Shown here piece after piece: positions 33,459-41,783 of a stretch of DNA of 64,000 nt. Position 1 is the stretch's first letter. Each line of letters starts with the position of its first letter. Origin of the DNA: Tessaracoccus flavescens (lineage in GTDB: Bacteria > Actinomycetota > Actinomycetes > Propionibacteriales > Propionibacteriaceae). Made by a program: the position numbers and the translations under genes. The notes beneath the pieces are model-generated. The model saw only the letters and a program-made list of their open reading frames with translations, did no database searches and was not told the DNA's origin. Location of the stretch: contig NZ_CP019607.1 in the NCBI RefSeq assembly GCF_001998865.1, positions 434,001-498,000 of the forward strand. The letters are read 5' to 3'.

Positions 33459-34652
33459 ATGGAGGGTCTGGGCACGCTCATCATCGTCGTCGTCGGCATC
33501 GCGCTCGTCTGCGTGCTGATCTGGGCATACCTGCATCACAAGTACGTGAAGTCGCTGGAGGCGAAGGGCTGGAGCTATGACGGGAGCCCCGGCATCTCGA
33601 CCGCCTACGGCCTCAACGTCGCCCCGTTCGGCGTCGGCTTCGAGCGCAAGGTGACAAGGGCAGTCACTGGAAACGCGTCCGATGCGACCCCATTCGTCGC
33701 CTTCGACTACCGCTCCACGAACTGGGACTCCTACGGCTTCGTGCTCACGATGCCGCTCCCCCACTCGCTGCCTCCTGCCGAGCTCCCGAAGTCGGCCCCC
33801 GTGCGCACCGGCGACGCGGCGTACGCGGCAGAACTCGAGTCGGCTCTGACCGCCGCGAGGAGTTACGACCTGACGGTCGACCACGACAAGCTGGTGCTGC
33901 TGAACGCCCCCACCGACGCGGACGGCCTCGAGCAGGCACTGATCGCGCTCACCACGGCGCGCACCGCCCTGCTCGCCTCCCCCGCGGCAGAGCGGCAGGG
34001 GCCTCCCCCGCCACCGCAGCTCAGCTTCGTCGGCCATCCCGACTGGGTCTATGTGCCCCGCGACGACGACCTGCTCGACCAGATCGATCACAGCGGCGCG
34101 GGCACCGGACACGCCGCCCACGACATCATCACCTCGGACAACGCGGGGCTGCCGTTCATCCGGCTTCGCCACACCTGGCAGACGCAGACGACGCACACCG
34201 ACTCCGAGGGGCGGACCCACACGACGACCCACCACCACGAGGAGACGCTCTGCGAGTTCCGCACGTCGTTCCCGTTCATCGACCTCGCGTCGAACTGGGG
34301 CTGGTTCGGGCGCAGCCAGCGGTTCGAGTGGGAGGAGTTCAACGACCGGTTCCGGATCGAGTCGTCGAACGAGAGGGTGGCGCACGCGGTGCTGCACCAG
34401 CGCCAGATGGAGTACCTGATGGAGGTGGGTGCGCCGGACTTCGCGATCGGTGGAGACGGGCGGATCCGGGTCAAGGGCGGCGACGAGTGGCTACCCGACG
34501 ACATCGTGGCGATGGACCACTTCCTGCGCGGCTTCTTCGCAAGGGTGCCGGACTTCGTCTGGAAGGATCTCGGCGCCTGGCCCCGGCCGATCCCCCAGCT
34601 CGAGTGGCAGCCGACCTCAGCGCAGCCTGGAGGCGATGAGCGCACCGGCTGA
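33459..34652 (+). CDS. Membrane-anchored protein of unknown function with His/Thr-rich segment
   Basis: 397-residue protein not recognised from any family I can name with confidence. One N-terminal helix (LGTLIIVVVGIALVCVLIWA, residues 4-23) is followed by a large soluble part with several Trp-rich segments (FDLASNWGWFG-like region). Around residues 240-260 it has HTDSEGRTHTTTHHHEET, which could bind a divalent metal or simply be polar. A GGAGG ribosome site precedes the ATG. It follows the PASTA kinase by 45 bases and may be a cotranscribed envelope protein. Its end overlaps the convergent threonine aldolase gene by 36 bases. Confidence 0.6.
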   Translation: MEGLGTLIIVVVGIALVCVLIWAYLHHKYVKSLEAKGWSYDGSPGISTAYGLNVAPFGVGFERKVTRAVTGNASDATPFVAFDYRSTNWDSYGFVLTMPLPHSLPPAELPKSAPVRTGDAAYAAELESALTAARSYDLTVDHDKLVLLNAPTDADGLEQALIALTTARTALLASPAAERQGPPPPPQLSFVGHPDWVYVPRDDDLLDQIDHSGAGTGHAAHDIITSDNAGLPFIRLRHTWQTQTTHTDSEGRTHTTTHHHEETLCEFRTSFPFIDLASNWGWFGRSQRFEWEEFNDRFRIESSNERVAHAVLHQRQMEYLMEVGAPDFAIGGDGRIRVKGGDEWLPDDIVAMDHFLRGFFARVPDFVWKDLGAWPRPIPQLEWQPTSAQPGGDERTG

Positions 34653-35627
34653 GGTGCACTGCTCCGCGGTGACATCGAGGTGGGTGACCGCACGCAGTGC
34701 GGTCGGGCCGAGCACGCTGATCAGCACCCCCGCCTCCCGCAGCTCGGCCGCGACAGCTGGCGCCTGGGCCGTTGGGATGAGCACGATGTTGGTCTCGGGG
34801 TCGACGACCGACCCGGGCCGCGCCGCGTTGATCGCCTCGGCGAGCAGGCGCGCCGACGTGTGGTCCTCTGCCACCCGCCCCACGTTGTGCCCGAGGGCGT
34901 AGGAGCCGGCCGCAGCCAGCATGCCCGCCTGCCGCCAGCCCGCACCGAGGCGCTTGCGCTGCACTCGTGCCCGCGCGATGTCGTCGCCGTCGCCGACCAG
35001 CACCGAGCCGACCGGGGCGCCGAGCCCCTTCGACAGGCACAGGCTGACGGTGTCGAAGAGGGCGCCGTAGTCGGCGAACGTGCGGCCGTTGACGGCCATC
35101 GCGTTGGGGAGGCGGGCACCGTCGAGGTGGGTCTTCACGCCGGCGGCGCGCGCCCCCTCACTGACCCGTGCGAGCTCGTCGAAGGCCTGGACGGTTCCCC
35201 CACCGAAGTTGTGGGTGTCCTCCACCGCGAGGCAGGCCGTCTCGACGAGATAGGGGCCGCAGTCGACGGCGAGCATGGCGAGCGCGTCATCGGCGACCAG
35301 CCGGCCTGCCCGGGAGGTCCAGGTCCGCATCGTCACCCCGTGCAGGGCGCCGTGGGCGCCCATCTCGGCGCGCGCGATGTGCGCGTAGGAGTCGCACAGC
35401 ACCTCGCGCCCCGGCGGGGTGTGCAGCCAGACGCCGAGCAGGTTCGACAGCGACCCGGTGGCGCAGAACAGCGCCGCCTCCCGCCCGAACCGTCGGGCGA
35501 CCTCGGACTCGAGCGCGGTGACGCTCGGGTCCTCCCCGTAGACGTCGTCGCCGAGCTCGGCCTGTGCCATGGCCGCCAGCATGTCCGCCGACGGCCGGGT
35601 GACGGTGTCGCTGCGAAGATCGATCAC
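34617..35627 (-). CDS. ltaE: Low-specificity L-threonine aldolase
   Basis: PLP-dependent fold type I enzyme of 336 residues splitting threonine or allo-threonine to glycine and acetaldehyde. It starts VIDLRSDTVTRPSADMLAAM, the typical N-terminus, and has DDVYGEDPSV and CDSYAHIARAEMGAH. The PLP-binding Lys is in SLCLSKGLGAPVGSVLVG, and DGARLPNA follows the aldolase pattern. The GTG at 35627 is in a GTGA overlap with aroG. The longer upstream frame is shadow sequence inside aroG. Coupling to an aromatic biosynthesis gene is unusual and its meaning is unknown. Confidence 0.9.
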   Translation of the reverse strand: MIDLRSDTVTRPSADMLAAMAQAELGDDVYGEDPSVTALESEVARRFGREAALFCATGSLSNLLGVWLHTPPGREVLCDSYAHIARAEMGAHGALHGVTMRTWTSRAGRLVADDALAMLAVDCGPYLVETACLAVEDTHNFGGGTVQAFDELARVSEGARAAGVKTHLDGARLPNAMAVNGRTFADYGALFDTVSLCLSKGLGAPVGSVLVGDGDDIARARVQRKRLGAGWRQAGMLAAAGSYALGHNVGRVAEDHTSARLLAEAINAARPGSVVDPETNIVLIPTAQAPAVAAELREAGVLISVLGPTALRAVTHLDVTAEQCTSAGALIASRLR

Positions 35628-37009
35628 AGTTCCTTGGCCCTGAACTCCTGCACCGGGTTCTCGCGGCCGAGGCGCCCGGAACGGAGGCGACGGGCGACGG
35701 TGAAGGCGAGCTCGAGCGACTGGTTCCGGTTGAGCCGGGGATCGCAGACGGTCTCGTAGCGGCTGGCCAGATCGGCCTCGCTGAGGTTCATCACGCCACC
35801 GACGCATTCGGTCACGTCGTCTCCGGTGAGCTCGACGTGCAGGCCACCTGGCCACGTGCCGAGCTGCTCGTGCACGTCGAAGAAGCCGTTGACCTCGTCC
35901 GCGACGTCGGCGAAGGAGCGCGTCTTGTACCCGTTGGCCGCCTCGAAGGTGTTGCCGTGCATCGGGTCACAGACCCAGGCCACCTTCCTGCCGGTCGCCT
36001 CGACGCCCGCGATGACGTCGGGGAGGACGTCGCGCACCTTCGAGGCGCCCAGGCGGGTGATGAAGGTGAGTCGGCCGGGGATCCGGTCGGGGTCGAGCTG
36101 GTCGGCAAGCGCGATCGCGACGTCTGCCGTCGTGGTGGGGCCGAGCTTCACGCCGAGCGGGTTGCTGACGCGGCGCAGCAGCTCGACGTGGGCCCCGTCG
36201 AGCTGGCGGGTGCGCTCGCCGATCCACAGCATGTGGCCGGAGCAGCCGTAGAGCTGCTCGGAGCGGGAGTCGACGCGGGTGAGGGCGCGCTCGTACTCGA
36301 GCAGCAGCGCCTCGTGCGATGCGTAGAAGTCGACGGTGCTCAGCGAGTCGTCGTGGACGCCACAGGCGACCATGAAGGCGAGCGCGCGGTCGATCTCGGA
36401 GGCGAGCTCCTCGTACTCCTGCTCGACCGCCGAGTCGCGCACGAACTGCGCGTTCCACGTGTGCACGCCACGCAGGTTGGCGAAGCCGCCCTTGACGAAG
36501 GCGCGCACCAGGTTGAGGGTGGCCGCCGACGAGTTGTAGACGTCCATCAGCCGCTGCGGGTCGTGCGCGCGGGCGGCCTCGGAGAACTCGAAGCCGTTGA
36601 TGGCGTCGCCGCGGTAGGCCGGAAGGGTGACGTCGCCGCGCGTCTCCGTGTCCTTCGAGCGGGGCTTTGCGTACTGGCCCGCGATGCGGCCCACCTTGAC
36701 CACCGGCACCTGCGCGGCGTAGGTCATCACGACGGCCATGGAGAGCTGCACGAGCAGCTTCTGCTTGATGTTGTCGGCCGTCACTGCCTCGAAGGTCTCG
36801 GCGCAGTCCCCGCCCTGGAGCAGGAAGGCCCTGCCCTCCGCGACGTCGGCCAGCTTGGCGCGCAGGTCGTCGCACTCCCCCGCGAAGACCAGCGGTGGGA
36901 GCCGTTCGAGCGAGTCGATGGTGCGGTCAAGTGCCGTCTTGTCCGGGTAGGACGGCTGCTGGATGAAGGGCAGCGCGCGCAGTTCTTCCCGGGAAATGAT
37001 GCTCGACAT
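35624..37009 (-). CDS. aroG: 3-deoxy-7-phosphoheptulonate synthase, class II (AroG)
   Basis: First enzyme of the shikimate pathway, condensing PEP and erythrose 4-phosphate. At 461 residues it matches the class II (plant/Mycobacterium) length. Motifs include GGDCAETFE near residue 76 (metal-binding Cys), RIAGQYAKPRS, YRGDAINGFE, GVHTWN, VKLGPTTTAD, FITRLGASK and VCDPMHGNT. The ATG at 37009 was preferred over a start 27 bases upstream because a TACCCT box lies 7 bases before it, fitting a leaderless mRNA. In M. tuberculosis the same gene lies near pknL, as here. The class II AroG can bind chorismate mutase and is feedback regulated. Confidence 0.94.
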   Translation of the reverse strand: MSSIISREELRALPFIQQPSYPDKTALDRTIDSLERLPPLVFAGECDDLRAKLADVAEGRAFLLQGGDCAETFEAVTADNIKQKLLVQLSMAVVMTYAAQVPVVKVGRIAGQYAKPRSKDTETRGDVTLPAYRGDAINGFEFSEAARAHDPQRLMDVYNSSAATLNLVRAFVKGGFANLRGVHTWNAQFVRDSAVEQEYEELASEIDRALAFMVACGVHDDSLSTVDFYASHEALLLEYERALTRVDSRSEQLYGCSGHMLWIGERTRQLDGAHVELLRRVSNPLGVKLGPTTTADVAIALADQLDPDRIPGRLTFITRLGASKVRDVLPDVIAGVEATGRKVAWVCDPMHGNTFEAANGYKTRSFADVADEVNGFFDVHEQLGTWPGGLHVELTGDDVTECVGGVMNLSEADLASRYETVCDPRLNRNQSLELAFTVARRLRSGRLGRENPVQEFRAKEL

Positions 37010-37016
37010 AGGCGAA

Positions 37017-37022
37017 AGGGTA
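37017..37022 (-). promoter_or_regulatory. -10 box of aroG (leaderless type)
   Basis: TACCCT on the minus strand, 7 bases before the aroG ATG at 37009. No Shine-Dalgarno is present in the intervening TTCGCCT. Confidence 0.5.
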
Positions 37023-37069
37023 CCCCAACGCGGCAACGGCTCTCACCGCGTGAGGTGCGCGTGGAACGC

Positions 37070-37735
37070 CTACTCGTTGGGGTCGTGCAGCCCGTTGTCG
37101 ATGGCGTACAAGGTGAGCTCGACGCGGTTGTGCAACTGCAGCTTGCGCAGCACGTTCTGCACGTGGTTCTGCACCGTGCGGTGCGAGACGAACAGCTCGT
37201 CCGCGATCTCGCGGTAGGCCATCCCCTTGGCGACCCGGCGCAGCACCTCGATCTCACGCGTTGTCAGGACCGGTCCCTCCTCGTTGTGGGACCGCGCGAC
37301 GTTGACCATGCGGCGGAACTCGCCGAGCACGAGTCCTGCGAGCCCGGGGGTGAACACGGCGTCGCCGACCGCCGTGCGCTGCACGCCCTCGATCAGCTCC
37401 TCCTTCGACGCCGACTTGACGAGGTAGCCCTTCGCGCCTGCCTTCATGGCCCGCAGCACGTCGTCGCGTTCGCCAGAGGCAGACATCACCAGCACGTGCA
37501 TGTCAGGGAACTCGCCGAGCAGGATCTCGATGCAGGTGGCTCCGTCGGGCTCGGGGATCTGCAGGTCCATCACGACGACCTCCGGCCGCGTCGCCCGCGC
37601 CCGGGCGAGGCACTCGGTGCCGTTCTTGGCCACGGCGACGATCTCGAAGCCCACCTCCGTCAGGTCCTCGCTGAGGGCGTCGATCCACATCGGGTGGTCG
37701 TCGACGAGCATCAGTCGCTTGCGTTCCTGGGTCAT
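37070..37735 (-). CDS. macR: Response regulator, NarL/LuxR type (MacR-like)
   Basis: 221-residue two-component regulator. The receiver domain starts MTQERKRLMLVDDHP, with the acidic pair DD, phosphorylated Asp in VVMDLQIPEPDG and the Lys in YLVKSASKEE. The LuxR-type helix-turn-helix is LTTREIEVLRRVAKGMAYREIADELFVSHRTVQNHV near the C-terminus. The ATG at 37735 shares one base with the sensor kinase stop (TGATG). Order plsC-macS-macR matches the conserved actinobacterial MacRS system. Targets are unknown in this organism; membrane stress or lipid homeostasis is inferred. Confidence 0.9.
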   Translation of the reverse strand: MTQERKRLMLVDDHPMWIDALSEDLTEVGFEIVAVAKNGTECLARARATRPEVVVMDLQIPEPDGATCIEILLGEFPDMHVLVMSASGERDDVLRAMKAGAKGYLVKSASKEELIEGVQRTAVGDAVFTPGLAGLVLGEFRRMVNVARSHNEEGPVLTTREIEVLRRVAKGMAYREIADELFVSHRTVQNHVQNVLRKLQLHNRVELTLYAIDNGLHDPNE

Positions 37736-38934
37736 CACATGGCCTCCAAATCCTCGACCTCGATCGGGAACCGCAGCTCCCATTCCGTGCCTGCACCGGG
37801 CGACGACTTGAGGATCGCCGATCCCCCGATGTCGCTCATCCTGCCCACGATCGAGTCCTTGATCCCGAGCCGGCCGTTGTCGGCCGCCTCCTGCACCTCC
37901 GCGGCGCTCATCCCGACCCCGTTGTCACGTACCCAGAGGATCACCTCGTCGTCAAGCTCCTGATCGAGCAGGATCCACACCTTGGCGTCCTCGCCCGCGT
38001 GCTTCTCCACGTTCTTCAGGATCTCGGCGAGCGTACCCTCCACCTCGTCCACAAGGACCCGGGGTACCATCACCAGTGAGGCCATCGTCGAGACCGTCAC
38101 CCGGGCCGACTCGTACTTGTCGAGCGCCGCGGCGAGGTCGATGGTCTCGCTGTGCTCGACGTCGACGATCTCGCGGTCCTGCAGGTGCCCTCGAAGCTGC
38201 GCCTCCGACTCCCGGGCGAGCGCAGCGAGGCGGATCCCGCGCGGGCCGAGCGACGGCCCCTCCCGCTCGACGAGGGCCAGCACCTGGAGGGCGCCGTCGT
38301 GGACCAGCCGGGAGAGCCGCTCACGCTCGGCGAGGGCAGCGCTGCGCAGGCGCTCCTGCTCCTGCTCCTCCATGGTGGCCCGGAACTGGGTGACCAGCGT
38401 GCCGAGGCAGGCGGTGATCAGGATCGTGATGAACGCGGCCCCGACCCGCTCCATGGCGAAGTGCTGGGGCACGATCAGCATCGCCACGGAGGTGGCGACG
38501 GCAAAGCTGACGCCCCACTTGTAGCTGCGGAAGATGGCCGCGTAGGCCGCGCAGCCGACGGCCCAGTAGCCGGCCAGCGTCAGCGGGGCCCCGCCGGGAG
38601 GGACGGTCACGGCTGTGACGAGGATGATGGTGAGGGTCACGCCGAGGTCGGCGAGATGCGCCGGCTTGGTGCGGCGCGATGGCCTGCGCATCCGCAGCGA
38701 GATGTACACGTGCCAGTAGATCAGGGCCAGCGAGGCGGCCACGACGCCGATCCGGTTGTCTGCGCGCGGCAGGACGATCAGCAGGTTGACGATGACCGCG
38801 TGCAGGGCGAGGAAGCCGCGCGCGATCTCACACACGGTGTAGACGCGCCCCAGCAGGTCGTTGGGGTCACGGAACCAGAGCAGCTGCCGTCGCCCCCACC
38901 CCCAGGCCCTGCTCAACGCGTGGGGCTCACTCAC
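37735..38934 (-). CDS. macS: Sensor histidine kinase (MacS family)
   Basis: 399-residue membrane sensor. Five or six hydrophobic segments lie in the first 190 residues with no large extracellular loop, so it probably senses the membrane itself. The phosphoacceptor helix is RERLSRLVHDGALQVLAL, with His in the HDGALQ motif of the HisKA_3-like class, and the ATPase domain contains EILKNVEKHAGEDA and VRDNGVGMSAAE. The GTG start overlaps the plsC stop by 8 bases, and the stop overlaps macR. Coupling to a lipid acyltransferase supports a role in phospholipid sensing. Confidence 0.9.
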   Translation of the reverse strand: MSEPHALSRAWGWGRRQLLWFRDPNDLLGRVYTVCEIARGFLALHAVIVNLLIVLPRADNRIGVVAASLALIYWHVYISLRMRRPSRRTKPAHLADLGVTLTIILVTAVTVPPGGAPLTLAGYWAVGCAAYAAIFRSYKWGVSFAVATSVAMLIVPQHFAMERVGAAFITILITACLGTLVTQFRATMEEQEQERLRSAALAERERLSRLVHDGALQVLALVEREGPSLGPRGIRLAALARESEAQLRGHLQDREIVDVEHSETIDLAAALDKYESARVTVSTMASLVMVPRVLVDEVEGTLAEILKNVEKHAGEDAKVWILLDQELDDEVILWVRDNGVGMSAAEVQEAADNGRLGIKDSIVGRMSDIGGSAILKSSPGAGTEWELRFPIEVEDLEAM

Positions 38935-39694
38935 CGGTGCGCACGGCCCTCGGCTCGACGACCGGGGGGTCCCCTCCGCCCGGGCGGGGAAGGACGTGTG
39001 CGTCGGCCTGCTCGGCGGTGATCTCCCCGTGCTTGACCTTCGCGGCGTAGAGGTCGACGTAGGTCTGCCCGGTCAGCTGCTGGATGGCCGCCATCGTCTC
39101 GTCCGTCACGTAGCGCAGCACCTTGGAGTTGCCTGGCGTGTCGTGGAACTGGCTGAAGTCGAGCGGCTTGCCGATGAAGACGACCGGGCGCCGCGCCCAG
39201 GGAAGGCCGAAGGGTCCCTTGACCGACTTCGTCCCCGCCACGCCGACGGGGATCACGGGGACCTTGTTCGTCAGCGCCATGCGGGCCATGCCAGTCTTGC
39301 CCTTGTAGAGCCGGCCGTCGGGCGAGCGGGTTCCCTCGGGGTAGATCGCGATCACCTGGCCGTCGGCCAGCACGTCGGAGATCGCCTGCAGGGCGTCAGC
39401 CGAGGCGCGGCCACCGCTGCGGTCCATCGGGACCATCCTGACGGTCTTCAGGAACCAGGCGACGATCTTCGCGCCGATGCTCGTACCGCTGAACAACTCC
39501 GCCTTCGCCGGGAAGGTGATCGGTCGCGGCATCATCGCGGGCACGACGAGCGAGTCGAGCGCCCCGATGTGATTGCTCGCGAGGATCGCCCCTCCCTGCT
39601 TCGGGAAGTTCTCCTCCCCGAAGACCTTTGCCTTGTACGAGTACTCCACCATCGGCCTGAAGATCGTGAACTTGAAGAAGCGGTACCACCACAT
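38927..39694 (-). CDS. plsC: 1-acyl-sn-glycerol-3-phosphate acyltransferase family protein PlsC
   Basis: Membrane-associated acyltransferase of 255 residues for phospholipid synthesis. The acyltransferase motif I (NHxxxxD) is SNHIGALDSLVVPA, motif II is in RMVPMDRSGG, motif III is IYPEGTRSPDG with the EGTRS core, and motif IV VPVIPVGVAG. The start at 39694 (MWWYRFFKFTI) is supported by a TAGACT box 7 bases upstream and by family alignment; the longer reading frame would overlap the divergent gene. First gene of the plsC-macS-macR operon. Confidence 0.9.
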   Translation of the reverse strand: MWWYRFFKFTIFRPMVEYSYKAKVFGEENFPKQGGAILASNHIGALDSLVVPAMMPRPITFPAKAELFSGTSIGAKIVAWFLKTVRMVPMDRSGGRASADALQAISDVLADGQVIAIYPEGTRSPDGRLYKGKTGMARMALTNKVPVIPVGVAGTKSVKGPFGLPWARRPVVFIGKPLDFSQFHDTPGNSKVLRYVTDETMAAIQQLTGQTYVDLYAAKVKHGEITAEQADAHVLPRPGGGDPPVVEPRAVRTGE

Positions 39695-39701
39695 GGGCGG
39701 C

Positions 39702-39707
39702 AGTCTA
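39702..39707 (-). promoter_or_regulatory. -10 box of plsC (leaderless type)
   Basis: TAGACT on the minus strand, 7 bases before the plsC ATG at 39694, with GCCGCCC between. Part of a 47-base divergent promoter pair. Confidence 0.55.
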
Positions 39708-39729
39708 TCCGTGCGGCGATCCGCGCACC

Positions 39730-39735
39730 TATCCT
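39730..39735 (+). promoter_or_regulatory. -10 box of the esterase gene (leaderless type)
   Basis: TATCCT, 6 bases before the ATG at 39742, with GCAGAC between and no Shine-Dalgarno. Confidence 0.55.
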
Positions 39736-39741
39736 GCAGAC

Positions 39742-40509
39742 ATGGCAGCCCTCTTCCGCTCCCCCGTCCCGTCCGTCTGGCCCGAGGCACGGCCGCTGAG
39801 CATCGGGGCAGGTGAGGTGGGGGTCGTGATGAGCCACGGGTTCACCGGCTCGGTCCAGTCCATCGGGCCCTGGGCGCGCGGGCTCGCCACGCCGGAGGGC
39901 GACTGGCCGGGGGTACGGGTCGTCGCGCCACGGCTCCCCGGCCACGGCACCTCGTGGCGCGATCTGGCCCGCACGCGGTGGTGGGACTGGTTCTCCACCG
40001 TCGAGGACGCCTACCTCGGGCTCGCCGCCGAATGCCGAAGCGTCTACGTCGCCGGCCTCTCGATGGGAGGCGCGCTCGCGCTCCGGCTCGCGGAGACGCA
40101 CCAGGTGGCGGGCGTGCTGCTGGTCAACCCGGCGATCGCGACCCGAGACCGGAGGGTGCCTCCTGCGACGCTCCTGCACCGCGTGCTTCCCCCGCAGAAG
40201 GGCATCGCCTCCGACATCGCGAAGCCGGGCGTCACCGAGCTCGGCTATCCGCGCTTCTCCGTGACCAGCCTTGCCACGATGACCCGTCTCTGGCGGCTCA
40301 CCGCGCGCGACCTTCCACGCATCGACTCCCCCGTCCTGCTGATGCGCTCACCGCAGGACCACGTCGTCGACGACCTGAGCTCCGAGTTGATCGGGGCCCG
40401 GGTGCGCGACGTGCGCACCGTCGCGCTGGAGCGCAGCCACCACGTCGCCACGCTCGACCACGACGCCGACCTGATCGTCGAGGAGTCGCGCCGCTTCATC
40501 GCCGGGTGA
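39742..40509 (+). CDS. Alpha/beta hydrolase (carboxylesterase/monoacylglycerol lipase-like)
   Basis: 255-residue serine hydrolase. HGFTGSVQSIGPWA forms the oxyanion region, PRLPGHGTSWRDL follows, the nucleophile is Ser in GLSMGGALALRLA, the acid is Asp in SPQDHVVDDL, and the His is in ERSHHVATLDHD. The set is close to carboxylesterase Est30/YvaK and to bacterial monoacylglycerol lipases. Opposite plsC, so it could act in lipid turnover, but that is only context. No signal peptide is seen, so it is cytoplasmic. Confidence 0.85.
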   Translation: MAALFRSPVPSVWPEARPLSIGAGEVGVVMSHGFTGSVQSIGPWARGLATPEGDWPGVRVVAPRLPGHGTSWRDLARTRWWDWFSTVEDAYLGLAAECRSVYVAGLSMGGALALRLAETHQVAGVLLVNPAIATRDRRVPPATLLHRVLPPQKGIASDIAKPGVTELGYPRFSVTSLATMTRLWRLTARDLPRIDSPVLLMRSPQDHVVDDLSSELIGARVRDVRTVALERSHHVATLDHDADLIVEESRRFIAG

Positions 40510-40516
40510 TGCACGA

Positions 40517-40543
40517 CGCCCCCGCCCGGAAAGGGCGGGGGCG
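40517..40543. terminator. Bidirectional hairpin terminator between esterase and NlpC/P60 genes
   Basis: Perfect 11-bp stem CGCCCCCGCCC / GGGCGGGGGCG with a GGAAA loop in the 56-base convergent gap. There is no T-tract, as is usual in high-GC actinobacteria. Confidence 0.8.
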
Positions 40544-40565
40544 CCGTGTCAGGACTGCCGGTGGA

Positions 40566-41702
40566 TCAGCCGAGCACGCGGCGGGCGCCGGTGAACGGCA
40601 TCGAGTCGAGGCTCGTGACGCGCACGCCGCTGCGCGGGTTCGCGGCGTCGACGATCTTGCCGTTGCCGATGTACAGGCCCACGTGGCTGACGGGGCTGTA
40701 GTAGAAGACGAGGTCGCCGGGCTGCAGCTCGGACTTCGAGACCTTGCGTCCGGCTGAGGAGTACTGGCCGCGCGAGGAGCGGGTCAGGTTGACGCCGATC
40801 TGGCGGTACGCCCAGCTGGTGAGGCCGGAGCAGTCGAAGGTGCTCGGCCCGGAGGTGCCCCACACGTAGCTGCTGCCGACCTTGGTGAGCGCTGCGTCGA
40901 CGACCTGCTGTGCCCGGCCGGAACCGGAGCTGGCGACGGGCGCCTCCTCCTCGGCTGCGTCGTCGGCTGCCTGCTCATCGGCCGCGGCGGGCGTCTCGCC
41001 CGCGGTCTGGGTGGTGGGGGCTGCGGCGGTGGTGCGGGAGCGGCTCGCCTGTTCGGCTGCGCGGGCCTCGGCCTCCGCCTGAGCGGCTGCGGCACGGCGC
41101 TCGCGTTCTGCCTGCTCGGCGGCGAGGCGCTGGCGCTCCTCCTCGGAGAGACGGTCGTAGACCGCCTCTGCGTCGGCCTCGAGCTTCTCGTAGTCCTCGC
41201 CGAGTTCGACCTTTGTCGCGGCGTCCTTCTCGAGCTGGGCCTGCGTCGCGTCGGCGTCCTCGCGCAGCGTGGTCAGCTTCGCCTGGTCCACCTGCAGCTG
41301 CTGGATCCCGGCGTTGGAGCGGTCGGCCTCGACCTGGAGGGCGCCGAGTCCGCTGAGGAAGCTGGAGGCGTCGCTGCTGGTGAGCAGCTGCGCGGTGAGG
41401 GAGACGGAATCGGTCTGCATCTGCAGCGCGCCGACGTCGCCGAGCTGGGCGGACAGGTCTGCGACCCTCTGCTCCTGGGCCGCGACATCATCCTTCAGCG
41501 TCGCGAGCTTCGCCTCGTTCTTGGCGACCCGGTCGTGGGCCTCGATGATCTCCTGGTCGACCGACGAGGACTCCTGCTGGATCCGCTCCAGCTCCTGGCG
41601 CGCCTTCGCGACGGCGTCCGGGTCGGCGGTCGCCACGACCGAACCGGCGAAGACGGTTGCGACAGCAAGGCTGGCGGCCAGGGCGAGACGGACTCGGTTC
41701 AC
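40566..41702 (-). CDS. NlpC/P60 peptidoglycan hydrolase (RipA-like)
   Basis: Secreted cell-wall hydrolase of 378 residues. A signal peptide (LALAASLAVATVFAGSVVATA) is followed by a long coiled coil (about residues 30-225, rich in Glu/Gln/Ala), an Ala/Pro/Thr linker, and the NlpC/P60 domain from about 265. The catalytic Cys is in TFDCSGLTSWAYRQIG, His in VSHVGLYIGNGK and the third residue near VDAANPRSG. Related RipA-type enzymes split daughter cells by cutting the stem peptide. GTG at 41702 has GGAG upstream. The same gene order (Rv2190c) occurs in M. tuberculosis. A good SigA-type promoter lies just upstream. Confidence 0.9.
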   Translation of the reverse strand: MNRVRLALAASLAVATVFAGSVVATADPDAVAKARQELERIQQESSSVDQEIIEAHDRVAKNEAKLATLKDDVAAQEQRVADLSAQLGDVGALQMQTDSVSLTAQLLTSSDASSFLSGLGALQVEADRSNAGIQQLQVDQAKLTTLREDADATQAQLEKDAATKVELGEDYEKLEADAEAVYDRLSEEERQRLAAEQAERERRAAAAQAEAEARAAEQASRSRTTAAAPTTQTAGETPAAADEQAADDAAEEEAPVASSGSGRAQQVVDAALTKVGSSYVWGTSGPSTFDCSGLTSWAYRQIGVNLTRSSRGQYSSAGRKVSKSELQPGDLVFYYSPVSHVGLYIGNGKIVDAANPRSGVRVTSLDSMPFTGARRVLG

Positions 41703-41736
41703 AGTTGCTCCAGGGATCGCGGATGAGTCTGAGAGA

Positions 41737-41765
41737 ATCCTAAGGCTCACTCAGGCAATTCTCAA
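41737..41765 (-). promoter_or_regulatory. Promoter of the NlpC/P60 gene
   Basis: On the minus strand TTGAGA (41760-41765) and TAGGAT (41737-41742) are separated by exactly 17 bases, a strong match to a primary sigma factor promoter. It gives a leader of about 28 bases before the GTG at 41702, which has its own ribosome site. Confidence 0.7.
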
Positions 41766-41783
41766 ACGCGAAACGCAACCCGT

